From positions 62,001 through 126,000 of the forward strand of contig NW_027475141.1 of the NCBI RefSeq assembly GCF_051020985.1: DNA of 64,000 nt, given 5' to 3'. The stretch comes from Nomia melanderi. Its lineage: Eukaryota > Arthropoda > Insecta > Hymenoptera > Halictidae. The translations under genes and the position numbers were made by a program. The notes under the pieces are model-generated. The model was not told where the DNA came from. It searched no databases and was given only the letters and a program-made list of their open reading frames with translations. Position 1 is the stretch's first letter; each line of letters starts with the position of its first letter. Shown one piece after another: positions 48,558 to 61,732 of the stretch.

Positions 48558-51420
48558 GCTCAGATTCATGCGCCAGGACCTCCTGCAGATAATTCACTTT
48601 GGTTTGTTGCGCTATCTCTAATGGCACCCAAGATATCACCCGATACATATTGGATTTTCCCCTGACCCAGAGTGTCCGGCCCCATGTGACGGTGGTTTTC
48701 TCGGCCCCTGGTGGTCCGAGGTCGTTCAGGCTGCACAGGTTCATGCGCCAGGGCCTCCTGCAGATAATTCACTCTGGTTTTTTGCGCTATCTCTAATAGC
48801 ACCCGAGATATCACCAGATATGTATTGGATTTTCCCCTGACCATGAGTGTCCGGCCCAATAGGAACGGTGGTGTTCTCGGCCCCTGGTGGTTCGAGGTCG
48901 TTCCCGCTGCACAGATTCATGCGCCAGGTCCTTCTACAGACAATGCACTTTGATTTATTGCGCTATCTGTAATAGCACCCGAGATATCATCAGATATATA
49001 TTGGATTTTCCCCTGACCCTGAGCGTCCGGCCCCATGAGACTGTGGTTTTCTCGGCCCCTGGTGGTCCGAGGTCGATCCCGCTGGCCAGATTCATGCGGC
49101 AGGCCTCATATAGACAATGCACTTTGGTTTATTGCGCTATCTCTAATAGCACCCGAGATATCACCTGATATATATTGGATTTTCCCCTGACCCTGAGCTT
49201 CCGGCCCCATGAGACTGTGGTTTTCTCGGCCCCTGGTGGTCCGAGGTCGTTCCCGCTGCACAGATCCATGCGCCAGGTCCTTCTACAGACAATGCACTTT
49301 GGTTTATTGCGCTATGTCTAATAGCACCCGCGATATCACCAGATATATATTGGATTTTTCCCTGACCCTGAGTGTCCGGCCCCATGAGACGGTGGTTTTC
49401 TCGGCCCCTGGTGGTCCGAGGTCGTTCCCGCTTCACAGATGCATGCGCCAGGGCCTCCTGCAGATAATTCACTTTGGTTTATTGCGCTATCTCTAATTGC
49501 ACCCGAGATATCACCAGATATATATTGGATTTTTCCCTAACCCTGTGTGTCCGGCCCCATGAGACGGTGGTTTTCTCGGCCCCTGGTGGTCCGAGGTCGT
49601 TCCCGTTGCCCAGATTCATGCGCCAGGGCCTGCTGCAGACAATGCACTTTGATTTATTGCGCTATCTGTAATAGCACCCGAGATATCACCAGATATATAT
49701 TGGATTTTTCCCTGACCCTGAGTGTCCGGCCCCATGAGACGGTGGTTTTCACGGCCCCTGGTGGTCCGAGGTCGTTCCCGCTTCACGGATGCATGCGCCA
49801 GGCCTCCTACAGACAATGCACTTTGGTTTATTGCGCTATCTCTAATAGCACCCGAGATATCACCAGATATATATTGGATTTTTCCCGGACACTGAGTGTC
49901 CGGCCCCATGTGACCGTGATTTTCTCGGCCCCTGGTGCTCCGAAGTAGTTCCCGCTGGCCAGATTCATGCGCCAGGCCTCCTACAGACAATGCACTTTGG
50001 TTTATTGCGCTATCTCTAATAGCACCCGAGATATCACCAGATATATATTGGATTTTCCCCTGACCCTGAGTGTCCGGCCCCATGAAACCGTGGTTTTCTC
50101 GGCCCCTGGTGCTCCGAGGTCGTTCCCGCTGGCCAGATTCATGCGCCAGGCCTCCTGCAGACAATGCACTTTGGTTTATTGCGCTATCTGTAATAGCACC
50201 ATAGATATCACCAGATATATGCTGGATTTTTACATGACCTTGGGTGACGGATTCCGAATATCTGTAATTTTCTCGGCCCCTGGTGGTCCGAGTTCGTTCC
50301 CGCTGCACAGATTCATGCGCCAGGTCCTTCAACAGACAATGCACTTTGATTTATTGCGCTATCTGTAATAGCACCCGAGATATCACCAGATATATATTGG
50401 ATTTTTCCCTGACCCTGAGTGTCCGGCCCCATGAGACGGTGGTTTTCTCGGCCCCCGGTGGTCCGAGGTCGTTCCCGCTATACAGATTCATGCGCCAGGG
50501 CCTCCTGCAGATAATTCACTTTGGTTTATTGCGCTATCTCTAATAGCACCCGAGATATCACCAGATATATATTGGATTTTCCCCTGACCCTGAGTGTCCG
50601 GCCCCGTGAGGCGGTGGTTTTCTCGGCCCCTGGTGGTTCGAGGTCGTTCCCGCTGCACAGATTCATGCGCCTGGGCCTCCTGCAGATAATTCACTTTGGT
50701 TTATTGCGCTATCTGTAATAGCACCCGAGATATCACCAGATATATATTGAATTTTACCCTGACCCTGAGTGTCCGGCCTCATGAGACGGTGGTTTTCTCG
50801 GCCCCTGGTGGTCCGAGGTCGTTCCCGCTGCACAGATTCATGCGCCAGGGCCTCCTGCAGATAATTCACTTTGGATTATTGCGCTATCTCTAATAGCACC
50901 CGAGATATCACTAGATATATATTGAATTTTCCCCTGTCCCTGAGTGTCCGGCATCATGAGACGGTGGTTTTCTCGGTCGCTGGTGGTCCGAGGTCGTTCC
51001 CGCTGCACATATTCATCCGCCAGGGCCTCCTGCAGATAATTCACTTTGGTTTATTGCGCTATCTGTAATAGCACCCGAGATATCACCAGATATATATTGG
51101 ATTTTCTCCTGACCCTGAGTGTGCGGCCCCATGAGACGGTGGTTTTCTCGGCCCCCGGTGGTCCGAGGTCGTTCCCGCTATACAGATTCATGCGCCAGGG
51201 CCTCCTGCAGATAATTCACTTTGGTTTATTGCGCTATCTCTAATAGCACCCGAGATATCACCAGATATATATTGGATTTTCCCCTGACCCTGAGTGTCCG
51301 GCCCCGTGAGGCGGTGGTTTTCTCGGCCCCTGGTGGTCCGAGGTCGTTCCCGCTGCACAGATTCATGCGCCAGGGCCTCCTGCAGATAATTCACTTTGGT
51401 TAATTGCGCTATCTGTAATA

Positions 51421-51595
51421 GCACCCGAGATATCACCAGATATATATTGAATTTTACCCTGACCCTGAGTGTCCGGCCCCATGAGACGGTGGTTTTCTCG
51501 ACCCCTGGTGGTCCGAGGTCGTTCCCGCTGCACAGATTCATGCGTCAGGGCCTCCTGCAGATAATTCACTTTGGTTTATTGCGCTATCTGTAATA
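51421..51595. repeat. Single extra monomer in block H copy 2
   Basis: Two successive monomers have TTGAATTTTACCCTGACC (51447 and 51622) where copy 1 has one (42176). The first keeps GTCGTTCCCGCTGC, and the second has GTCGGTCCCGCGGC, like copy 1. The offset changes from 9271 to 9446 here. Confidence 0.8.
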
Positions 51596-53179
51596 GCACC
51601 CGAGATATCACCAGATATATATTGAATTTTACCCTGACCCTGAGTGTCCGGCCCCATGAGACGGTGGTTTTCTCGACCCCTGGTGGTCCGAGGTCGGTCC
51701 CGCGGCACAGATTCATGCGCAAGGGCCTCATACGGAGAATGCACTTTGATTTATTGCGCTATCTCTAATAGGACCCGAGATATCACCAGATATATACTGG
51801 ATTTTTACATGACCTTGGGTGACGGATACCGAAAATCTGTAATTTTCAAGGCCCTTGGTGTTCCGAGGTCGTTCCTGCTGCACACATTCATGCGCCAGGG
51901 CCTCCGGCAGACAATGCACTTTGATTTATTGCGCTATCTGTAATAGCACCCGAGATATCACCAGATATATATTGGATTTTTCCCTGACCCTGAGTGTCCG
52001 GCCCCATGAGACGGTGGTTTTCTCGGCCCCTGGTGTTCCGAGGTCGTTCCCGCTGGCCAGATTCATGCGCCAGGCCTCCTACAGACAATGCACTTTGGTT
52101 TATTGCGCTATCTGTAATAGCACCCGAGATATCACCAGATATATATTGGATTTTTCCCTGACCCTGAGTGTCCGGCCCCATGCGTCGGTGGTTTTCTCGA
52201 CCCCTGGTGGTCCGAGGTCGGTACTGCGGCACAGATTCATGCAGAAGGGCCTCATACGGAGAATGCACTTCGATTTATTGCGCTATCTCTAATAGGACCC
52301 GAGATATCACCAGGTATATACTGGATTTTTACATGACCTTGGGTGACGGATACCGAAAATCTGTAATTTTCTCGGCCCTTGGTGTTCCGAGGTCGTTCCT
52401 GCTGCACACATTCATGCGCCAGGGCCTCCGGCAGACAATGCACTTTGATTTCTCGCGCTATCTCGAATAGCACCCGAGATATCACCAGATATACACTGGA
52501 TTTTTGCATGACCTTGGGTGTTCGGCCTTATGTGTCGGTGGTTTTCTCGGCCCCTGGTGTTCCGACGTCGTTCCCGCTGCACAGATTCATGCGCCAGGGC
52601 CTCCTGCAGATAATTCACTTTGGATTATTGCGCTATCTGTAGTAGCACCCGAGAAAGCACCATTTATATGCTGGATTTTTACATGACTTTGGGTGACGGA
52701 TACCGAAAATCTGTAATTTTCTCGACCCCTGGTGGTCCGATGTCGTTCCCGCTGCACAGATGCATGCGCCAGGTCCTCCTGCAGATAAGTTACTTTGGTT
52801 TATTGCGCTTTCTCTAATAGCACCCGAGATATCACCAGATATATATTGTATTTTCCCCTGACCCTGAGTATCCGACCCCATGAGACGGTGGTTTTCTCGG
52901 CCCCTGGTGGTCCGAGGACGTTGCCGCTGCACAGACTCATGCGCCAGGGACTCCTACAGACAATGCACTTTCATCTATTGCGCTGTCTGTAATAGCACCC
53001 GAGATATCACCAGATATATATTGGATTTTCCCCTGACCCTGAGTGCCCGGCCCCGTGAGGCGGTGGTTTTCTCGGCCCCTGGTGGTCCGATGTCGTTCCC
53101 ACTGCACAGATGCATGCGCCAGGGCCTCCTGCAGATAATGCACTTTGATTATTTGGGCTATCTCTAATAGCACCCGAGA

Positions 53180-53355
53180 TTTCACCAGATATATATTGAA
53201 TTTTACCCTGACCCTGAGTGTCCGGCCCCATGAGACGGTGGTTTTCTCGGCACCTGGTGGTCCGAGGTCGTTCCCGCTGCACAGATTCATGCGCCAGGGC
53301 CTCCTGCAGATAATTCACTTTGGTTTATTGCGCTATCTCTAATAGCACCCGAGAT
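53180..53355. repeat. Second single extra monomer in block H copy 2
   Basis: A TTGAATTTTACCC monomer with GAGATTTCACC and CTCGGCACCTGG lies between the neighbours that are adjacent at about 43.72-43.74 kb. The offset to copy 1 changes from 9446 to 9621. Confidence 0.78.
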
Positions 53356-53845
53356 ATCACCAGATATATATTGGATTTTCCCCTGACCATGAGTGTCCGG
53401 CCCAATAGGAACGGTGGTTTTCTCGGCCCCTGGTGGTCCGAGGTCGTTCCCACCGCACAGATTCATGCGCCAGGGCCTCCTGTAGATAATTCACTTTATA
53501 TTATTGCGTTAAATGTAATAGCACCCGAGATATCACCAGATGTATATTGGATTTTTCCCTGACCCTGAGTGTCCGGCCCCATGAGACGGTGGTTTTCTCG
53601 GCCCCTGGTGGTCCGAGGTCGTTCCCGCTGCACAGATTCATGCGCCAGGGCCTCCTACAGACAACGCAATTTGGCTTATTGCGCGATCTGTAATAGCACC
53701 CGAGATATCACATGATATATGCTGGATTTTTACATGACCCTGAGTGTCCGGCAACATGGGACGGTGGTTTTCTCGGCCCCTGGTGGTCCGAGGTCGTTCC
53801 CGCTGCACAGATTTATGCGCCAGGGCCTCCTCCAGATAATTCACT

Positions 53846-54543
53846 TTGGCTTATTGCGCTATCTGTAATAGCACCCGAGATATCACCAGATATATTTTGG
53901 ATTTTCTCCTGACCCTGAGGGTCCGGCCCAATGAGGCGGTGGTTTTCTCGGCCCCAGGTGGTCCGTGGTCGTTCCCGCTGCACATATTTATGCGCCAGTG
54001 CCTCCTGCAGATAATTCACTTTGTATGATTGCGCTATATGTAATAGCACCCGAGATATCACCAGATGTATATTGGATTTTTCCCTGACCCTGAGTGTCCG
54101 CCCCATGAGACGGTGGTTTTCTCGGCCCCTGGTGGTCCGAGGTCGTTCCCGCTGCACAGATTTATGCGCCAGGGCCTCCTCCAGATAATTCACTTTGGCT
54201 TATTGCGCTATCTGTAATAGCACCCGAGATATCACCAGATATATTTTGGATATTCTCCTGACCCTGAGGGTCCGGCCCCATGAGGCGGTGGTTTTCTCGG
54301 CCCCAGGTGGTCCGAGGTCGTTCCCGCTGCACATATTTATGCGCCAGGGCCTCCTGCAGATAATTCACTTTGTATGATTGCGCTATATGTAATAGCACCC
54401 GAGATATCACCAGATGTATATTGGATTTTTCCCTGACCCTGAGTGTCCGCCCCATGAGACGGTGGTTTTCTCGGCCCCTGGTGGTCCGAGGTCGTTCCCG
54501 CTGCACGGATTCATGCGACAGGGCCTCCTACAGACAATGCACT
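53846..54543. repeat. 349-bp (two-monomer) tandem duplication in block F copy 1
   Basis: The pair with ATATTTTGGAT, CCCCAGGTGGTCCG and CTTTGTATGATTGCGC is repeated at offset 349 (53846-54194 and 54195-54543). Copy 2 of block F has it only once (62063-62410). One unit is 174 bp because GTCCGCCCC lacks a base. Confidence 0.82.
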
Positions 54544-55271
54544 TTGATTTATTGCGCTATCTGTAATAGCACCCGAGAAAGCACCATATATATGCTGGAT
54601 TTTTACATGACCCTGAGTGAGCGGAAACCGTGAGACGGTGGTTTTCTCGGCCCCTGGTGGTCCGAGGTCGATCCTGCTACACAGATTCATGCGCCAGGGC
54701 CTCATGCAGACAATGCACTTTGATTTATTGCGGTATATGTAATAGCACCCGAGATATCACCAGATGTATATTGGATTTTTCCCTGACCCTGAGTGTCCGG
54801 CCCCATGAGACGGTGGTTTTCTCGGCCCCTGGTGCTCCGAGGTCGTTCCCGCTGGCCAGATTCATGCGCCAGGCCTCCTACAGACAATGCACTTTGGTTT
54901 ATTGCGCTATCTGTAATAGCACCCGTGATATCACCAGATATATATTGGATTTTTCCCTGACCCTGAGTGTCCGGCTCCATGTGACGGTGGTTTTCTCGGC
55001 CCCTGGTGGTCCGAGGTCGTACCCGTTGCACAGATTCATGCGCCAGGTCCTTCTACAGACAATGCACTTTGATTTATTGCGCTATCTGTAATAGCCCCCG
55101 AGATATCATCAGATATATATTGGATTTTCCCCTGACCCTGAGTGTCCGGCCCCATGGGACTGTGGTTTTCTCGGCCCCTGGTGGTCCGAGGACGTTCCCG
55201 CTGCACAGATTCGTGCGCCAGGTCCTTCTACAGACAATGCACTTTGATTTATTGCGCTATCTGTAATAGCA

Positions 55272-56667
55272 CCCGAGATATCTCCAGATATATATTGGAT
55301 TTTTCCCTGACCCTGAGTGTCCGGCCCCATGAGACTGTGGTTTTCTCGGCCCCTGGTGGTCCGAGGTCGTTCCCGCTGCACAGATCCATGCGCCAGGTCC
55401 TTCTACAGACAATGCACTTTAGTTTATTGCGCTATGTCTAATAGCACCCGCGATATCACCAGATATATATTGGATTTTTCCCTGACCCTGAGTGTCCGGC
55501 CCCATGAGACGGTGGTTTTCTCGGCCCCTGGTGGTCCGAGGTCGTTCCCGCTTCACAGATGCATGCGCCAGGGCCTCCTGCAGATAATTCACTTTGGTTT
55601 ATTGCGCTATCTCTAATTGCACCCGAGATATCACCAGATATATATTGGATTTTTCCCTGACCCTGTGTGTCCGGCCCCATGAGACGGTGGTTTTCTCGGC
55701 CCCTGGTGGTCCGAGGTCGTTCCCGTTGCCCAGATTCATGCGCCAGGGCCTGCTGCAGACAATGCACTTTGATTTATTGCGCTATCTGTAATAGCACCCG
55801 AGATATCACCAGATATATATTGGATGTTTCCCTGACCCTGAGTGTCCGGCCCCATGAGACGGTGGTTTTCACGGCCCCTGGTGGTCCGAGGTCGTTCCCG
55901 CTTCACAGATGCATGCGCCAGGCCTCCTACAGACAATGCACTTTGGTTTATTGCGCTATCTCTAATAGCACCCGAGATATCACCAGATATATATTGGATT
56001 TTTCCCTGACCCTGAGTGTCCGGCCCCATGTGAACGTGGTTTGCTCGGCCCCTGGTGCTCCGAAGTAGTTCCCGCTGGCCAGATTCATGTGCCAGGCCTC
56101 CTACAGACAATGCACTTTGGTTTATTGCGCTATCTGTAATAGCACCCGAGATATCAACAGATATATATTGCATTTTTCCCTGACCCTGAGTGTCCGGCCC
56201 CATGAGACGGTGGTTTTCTCGGCCCCTAGTGGTCCGAGGTCGTACCCGCTGGCCAGATTCATGCGGCAGGCCTCATACAGACAATGCACTTTGGTTTATT
56301 GCGCTATCTCTAATAGCACCCGAGATATCACCTGATATATATTGGATTTTCCACTGACCCTGAGTGTCCGGCCCCATGGGACTGTGGTTTTCTCGGCCCC
56401 TGGTGGTCCGAGGTCGTTCCCGCTGCACAGATTCATGCGCCAGGTCCTTCTACAGACAATGCACTTTTATTTATTGCGCTATCTGTAATAGCACCCGAGA
56501 TATCACCAGATATATATTGGATTTTTCCCTGACCCTGAGTGTCCGGCCCCATGAGACGGTGGTTTTCTCGGCCCCTGGTGGTCCGAGGTCGTTCCCGCTG
56601 CACAGCTTCATGCGCCAGGGCCCGCTGCAGATAATTCACTTTGGTTTAGTGCGCTATCTGTAAGAGC
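55272..56667. repeat. Eight-monomer segment absent from block F copy 2
   Basis: These roughly 1397 bp include an a-b trimer pair (55317-55616) and 174-bp monomers. From about 55.37 to 56.64 kb they match 35.44-36.7 kb at offset 19936 with moderate divergence. In block F copy 2 the sequence jumps across this segment at about 63139. Confidence 0.8.
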
Positions 56668-57529
56668 ACCCGAGATATCACCAGATATATATTGGATTTT
56701 CCCCTGACCCTGAGTGTCCAGCCCCATGAGACTGTGGTTTTCTCGGCCCCTTGTGGTCCGAGGTCGTTCCCGCTGCACAGATTCATGCGCCAGGGCCTCC
56801 TACAGGCAATGCACTTTGATTTATTGGGGTATCTGTAATATCACCCGAGATATCACCAGATATATGCTGGATTTTTACATGACCTTGGGTGACGGATTCC
56901 GAATATCTGTAATTTTCTCGGCCCCTGGTGGTCCGAGGTCGTTGCCGCGGCACAGATTCATGCGCCAGGGCCTCCTACAGACAATGCACTTTGATTTATT
57001 GCGCTATCTCTAATAACACCCGAGATATCACCAGATATATATTGGATTCTTCCCTGACCCTTAGTGTCCGGCCCCATGAGACGGTGGTTTTCTCGGCCCC
57101 TGGTGGTCCGAGGTCGTTCCCGCTGCACAAGTGCATGCGCCAGGGCCTCCTGCAGACAAGGCACTTTGGTTTATTGCGCTATCTGTAATAGCACCCGAGA
57201 TATCACCAGATATATATTGGATTTTCCCCTGACCCTGACAGTCCGGCCCCATGAGACGGTGATTTTCTCGGCCCCTGGTGGTCCGAGGTCGTTCCCGCAG
57301 CACAGATTCATGCGCCAGGGCCTCCTGCAGACAATGCACTTTGATTTATTTCGCTATCTCTAATAGCACCCGAGATATCACCAGATATATATTGGATTTT
57401 TCCCTGACCCTGACAGTCCTACCCCATGAGACGGTGGTTTTCTCGGCCCCTGGTTGTCCGAAGTCGTTCCCGCTGCACAGATTCATGAGCCAGTGCCTCT
57501 TACAGACAATGCAATTAGATTTATTGCGC

Positions 57530-59270
57530 TATCTCTAATAGCAGCCGAGATATCACCAGATATATATTGGATTTTTCCCTGACTCTGACAGTCCGGCCCC
57601 ATGAGACGGTGGTTTTCTCGGCCCCTGGTGTTCCGAGTTCGATCCCGTTGCACAGGTTCATGCGCCAGGTCCTCCTACAGACAATGCACTTTGATTTATT
57701 GCGCTATCTCTAATAACACCCGAGATATCAACAGATATATATTGGATTTTTCCCTGACCCTGACAGTCCGGCCCCATGTGTCGATGGTTTTCTCGATCCC
57801 TCGTGGTCCGAGGTCGATCCCGCTGAACAGATTCATGGGCCAGGGCTTCCTGCAGACAATGCACTTTGATTTATTGCGCTATCTCTAATAGCACCGGAGA
57901 TATCACCTGATATATATTGGATTTTTCCCTGACCCTGAGCGTCCGACTCCATGAGACGGTTGTTTTCTCGGCCCCTGGTGGTCCGAGGTCGTTCCTGCAG
58001 CACAGATTCATGCGTCAGGGCCTCCTACAGACAATGCACTTTGATGTATTGCGCTATCTCTAATAGCACCCGAGATATCACCAGATATATATTGGATTTT
58101 TCCTTGACCCAGACAGTCCGGCCCCATGTGTCGATGGTTTTCTCGGTCCCTCGTGGTCCGAGGTCGTTCCTGCAGCACAGATTCATGCGCCAGGGCCTCC
58201 TGCAGATAATTCACTTTGTTTTATTGCGCTATCTCTAATAGCACCCGAGATATCACCAGATATATATTGGATTTTTCCCTGTCCCTGAGTGCCCGGCCCC
58301 ATGAGACGGCGGTTTTCTCTGCCCCTGGTGGTCCGAGGTCTTTCCCACTGCACAGATTCATGCGCCAGGGCCTCCTGCAGACAATGCACTTTGATTTATT
58401 TCGCTATCTCTAATTGCACCCGAGATATCACCAGATATATATTGGATTTTTCCCTGACCCTGAGTGTCCGGCCCCATGAGACGGTGGATTTCTCTGCCCC
58501 TGGTGGTCCGAGGTCGTTCCCGCTGGCCAGATTCATGCGCCAGGGCTTCCTACAGACAATTCTCTTTGGTTTATTGCGCTATCTCTAATAGCACCCGAGA
58601 TATCTCCAGATATATATTGGATTTTTCCTTGACCCTGACAGTCCGGCCCCATGTGTCGCTGTTTTTCTCGGTCCCTCGTGGTCCGAGGTCGATCCCGCTG
58701 CACAGATTCATGCGCCAGGTTCTCCTACAGACAATGCACTTTGACTTATTGCGCTATATCTAATAGCACCCGAGATATCACCAGATATATATTGGAGTTT
58801 TCCCTGACCCTGACAGTCCGGCCCGATGTGTCGATGGTTTTCTCGATCCCTCGTGGTCCGAGGTCGATCCCGCTGAACAGATTCATGCGCCAGGGCTTCC
58901 TGCAGACAATTCACTTTGGTTTATTGCACTATCTGTAATAGCACCCGAGATATCACCAGATATATATTGGATTTTTCCCTGACCCTGACAGTCCGGCCCC
59001 ATGAGACGGTGATTTTCTCGGCCCCTGGTGGTCCGAGGTCGATCCCGCTGCACAGATTCATGCGCCAGGGCCTCCTGCAGGTAATTCACTTTCGTTTATT
59101 GCGCTATCTCTAATAGCACCCGAGATATCACCAGATATATATTGGATTTTCCCCTGACCCTGAGTGTCCGGCCCCATGAGACGGTGGTTTTCTCGGCCGC
59201 TGGTGGTCCGACGTCGTTCCTGCTGCACAGATTCATGCGCCAGGGCCTCCTGCAGATAATTCACTTTGGT
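57530..59270. repeat. Island of 11-31 kb-type monomers
   Basis: About ten monomers with CCTGACAGTCC, CATGTGTCGATGG, CTCG(A/G)TCCCTCGTGG and GTCGATCCCGC, which otherwise characterise 11.4-31.3 kb, especially the 26.6 and 28.6 kb CGATGG type. They stand between blocks built from the 33-62 kb type. I saw no 174-bp GCCAGGCCTCC monomers here. Confidence 0.75.
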
Positions 59271-61732
59271 TTATTGCGCTATATCTAATAGCACCCGAGA
59301 TATCACCAGATATATATTGGATTTTTCCCTGACCCTGAGTGTCCGGCCCCATGAGACGGTGGTTGTCTCGGCCCCTGGTGGTCCGAGGTCGTTCCCGCTG
59401 CACAGGTTTATGCGCCAGGGCCTCCTGCAGATAATTCACTTTGGTTTATTGCGCTATCTCTAATAGCACCCGAGATATCACCAGATATATATTGGATTTT
59501 CCCCTGACCCTGAGTGTCCGGCCCCGTGAGGCGGTGGTTTTCTCGGCCCCTGGTGGTCCGAGGTCGTTCCCGCTGCACAGATTCATGCGCCAGGGCCTCC
59601 TGCAGATAATTCACTTTGGTTTATTGCGCTATCTGTAATAGCACCCGAGATATCACCAGATATATATTGAATTTTACCCTGACCCTGAGTGTCCGGCCCC
59701 ATGAGGCGGTGGTTTTCTCGACCCCTGGTGGTCCGAGGTCGGTCCCGCGGAACAGATTCATGCGCAAGGGCCTCATACGGAGAATGCACTTTGATTTATT
59801 GCGCTATCTCTAATAGCACCCGAGATATCACCAGATATATATTGGATTTTTCCCGGACCCTGAGTGTCCGGCCCCATGTGACCGTGGTTTTCTCGGCCCC
59901 TGGTGCTCCGAAGTAGTTCCCGCTGGCCAGATTCATGCGCCAGGCCTCCTACAGACAATGCACTTTGGTTTATTGCGCTATCTGTAATAGCACCCGAGAT
60001 ATCAACAGATATATATTGGATTTTTCCCTGACCCTGAGTGTCCGGCCCCATGAGACGGTGGTTTTCTCGGCCCCTAGTGGTCCGAGGACGTACCCGCTGG
60101 CCAGATTCATGCGGCAGGCCTCATACAGACAATGCACTTTGGTTTATTGCGCTATCTCTAATAGCACCCGAGATATCACCTGATATATATTGGATTTTCC
60201 CCTGACCCTGAGTGTCCGGCCCCATGAAACCGTGGTTTTCTCGGCCCCTGGTGCTCCGAGGTCGTTCCCGCTGGCCAGATTCATGCGCCAGGCCTCCTGC
60301 AGACAATGCACTTTGGTTTATTGCGCTATCTGTAATAGCACCATAGATATCACCAGATATATGCTGGATTTTTACATGACCTTGGGTGACGGATTCCGAA
60401 TATCTGTAATTTTCTCGGCCCCTGGTGGTCCGTGTTCGTTCCCGCTGCACAGATTCATGCGCCAGGTCCTTCAACAGACAATGCACTTTGATTTATTGCG
60501 CTATCTGTAATAGCACCCGAGATATCACCAGATATATATTGGATTTTTCCCTGACCCTGAGTGTCCGGCCCCATGAGGCGGTGGTTTTCTCGGCCCCCGG
60601 TGGTCCGAGGTCGTTGCCGCTATACAGATTCATGCGCCAGGGCCTCCTGCAGATAATACACTTTGGTTTATTGCGCTATCTCTAATAGCACCCGAGATAT
60701 CACCAGATATATATTGGATTTTCCCCTGACCCTGAGTGTCCGGCCCCGTGAGGCGGTGGTTTTCTCGGCCCCTGGTGGTCCGAGGTCGATCCCGCTGCAC
60801 AGATTCATGCGCCAGGGCCTCCTGCAGATAATTCACTTTGGATTATTGCGCTATCTCTAATAGCACCCGAGATATCACTAGATATATATTGGATTTTCCC
60901 CTGTCCCTGAGTGTCCGGCATCATGAGACGGTGGTTTTCTCGGTCGCTGGTGGTCCGAGGTCGTTCCCGCTGCACATATTCATCCGCCAGGGCCTCCTGC
61001 AGATAATTCACTTTGGTTTATTATGCTATCTGTAATAGCACCCGAGATATCACCAGATATATATTGGATTTTCTCCTGACCCTGAGTGTGTGGCCCCATG
61101 AGACGGTGGTTTTCTCGGCCCCCGGTGGTCCGAGGTGGTTCCCGCTATACAGATTCATGCGCCAGGGCCTCCTGCAGATAATTCACTTTGGTTTATTGCG
61201 CTATCTCTAATAGCACCCGAGATATCACCAGATATATATTGAATTTTACCCTGACCCTGAGTGTCCGGCCTCATGAGACGGTGGTTTTCTCGAGCCCTGG
61301 TGGTCCGAGGTCGGTCCCGCGGCACAGATTCATGCGCCAGGGCCTCCTACAGACAATGCACTTTGATTTATTGCGCTATCTGTAAAAGCACCCGAGAAAG
61401 CACCATATATATGCTGGATTTTTACATGACCCTGAGTGAGCGGCCCCATGAGACGGTGGTTTTCTCGGCCCCTGGTGGTTCGAGGTCGTTCCCGCTGCAC
61501 AGATTCATGCGCCAGGTCCTTCTACAGACAATGCACTTTGATTTATTGCGCTATCTGTAATAGCACCCGAGATATCATCATATATATATTGGATTTTCCC
61601 CTGACCCTGAGCGTCCGGACCCATGAGACTGTGGTTTTCTCGGCCCCTGGTGGTCCGAGGTCGTTCCCGCTGCACAGATTCATGCGCCAGGTCCTTCTAC
61701 AGACAATGCACTTTGGTTTATTGCGCTATCTG
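59271..61732. repeat. Mosaic of block E/G/H-type monomers
   Basis: Successive parts resemble different places. 59.44-59.82 kb follows 51.2-51.7 and 42.1-42.3 kb (offset 17491 to the latter). 59.84-60.18 kb follows 36.05-36.4 kb. 60.2-60.7 kb follows 36.93-37.4 kb. 60.8-61.2 kb follows 41.57-41.97 kb, including GGCATCATGAG and CATATTCATCCGCC. Private changes such as GTGTGTGGCCCC and GAGGTGGTTCCC suggest it is older than the large duplications. Confidence 0.75.

Larger units (their letters stand above)
47396..53648. repeat. Block H, copy 2 (about 6.25 kb)
   Basis: Second copy of 38125-44027 with two extra monomers (around 51421-51595 and 53180-53355) and one short replaced patch (about 48480-48534). 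Otherwise differences are few, for example TTGAATTTTCCCC near 50934 against TTGGATTTTCCCC near 41663, and GCGCTGTCTG near 52981 against GCGCTATCTG near 43535. Confidence 0.85.
53516..57529. repeat. Block F, copy 1
   Basis: It recurs at 61733-64000 in shortened form. The offset is 8217 up to about 53.99 kb, 7868 from about 54.2 to 55.27 kb and 6471 from 56.67 to 57.53 kb. Marks include CAGATGTATATTGG, GACAACGCAATTTGGC, ATATTTTGGATTTTCTCC, GTCCGCCCCATGAG (one base short) and GAGCGGAAACCGTGAG. Confidence 0.85.
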
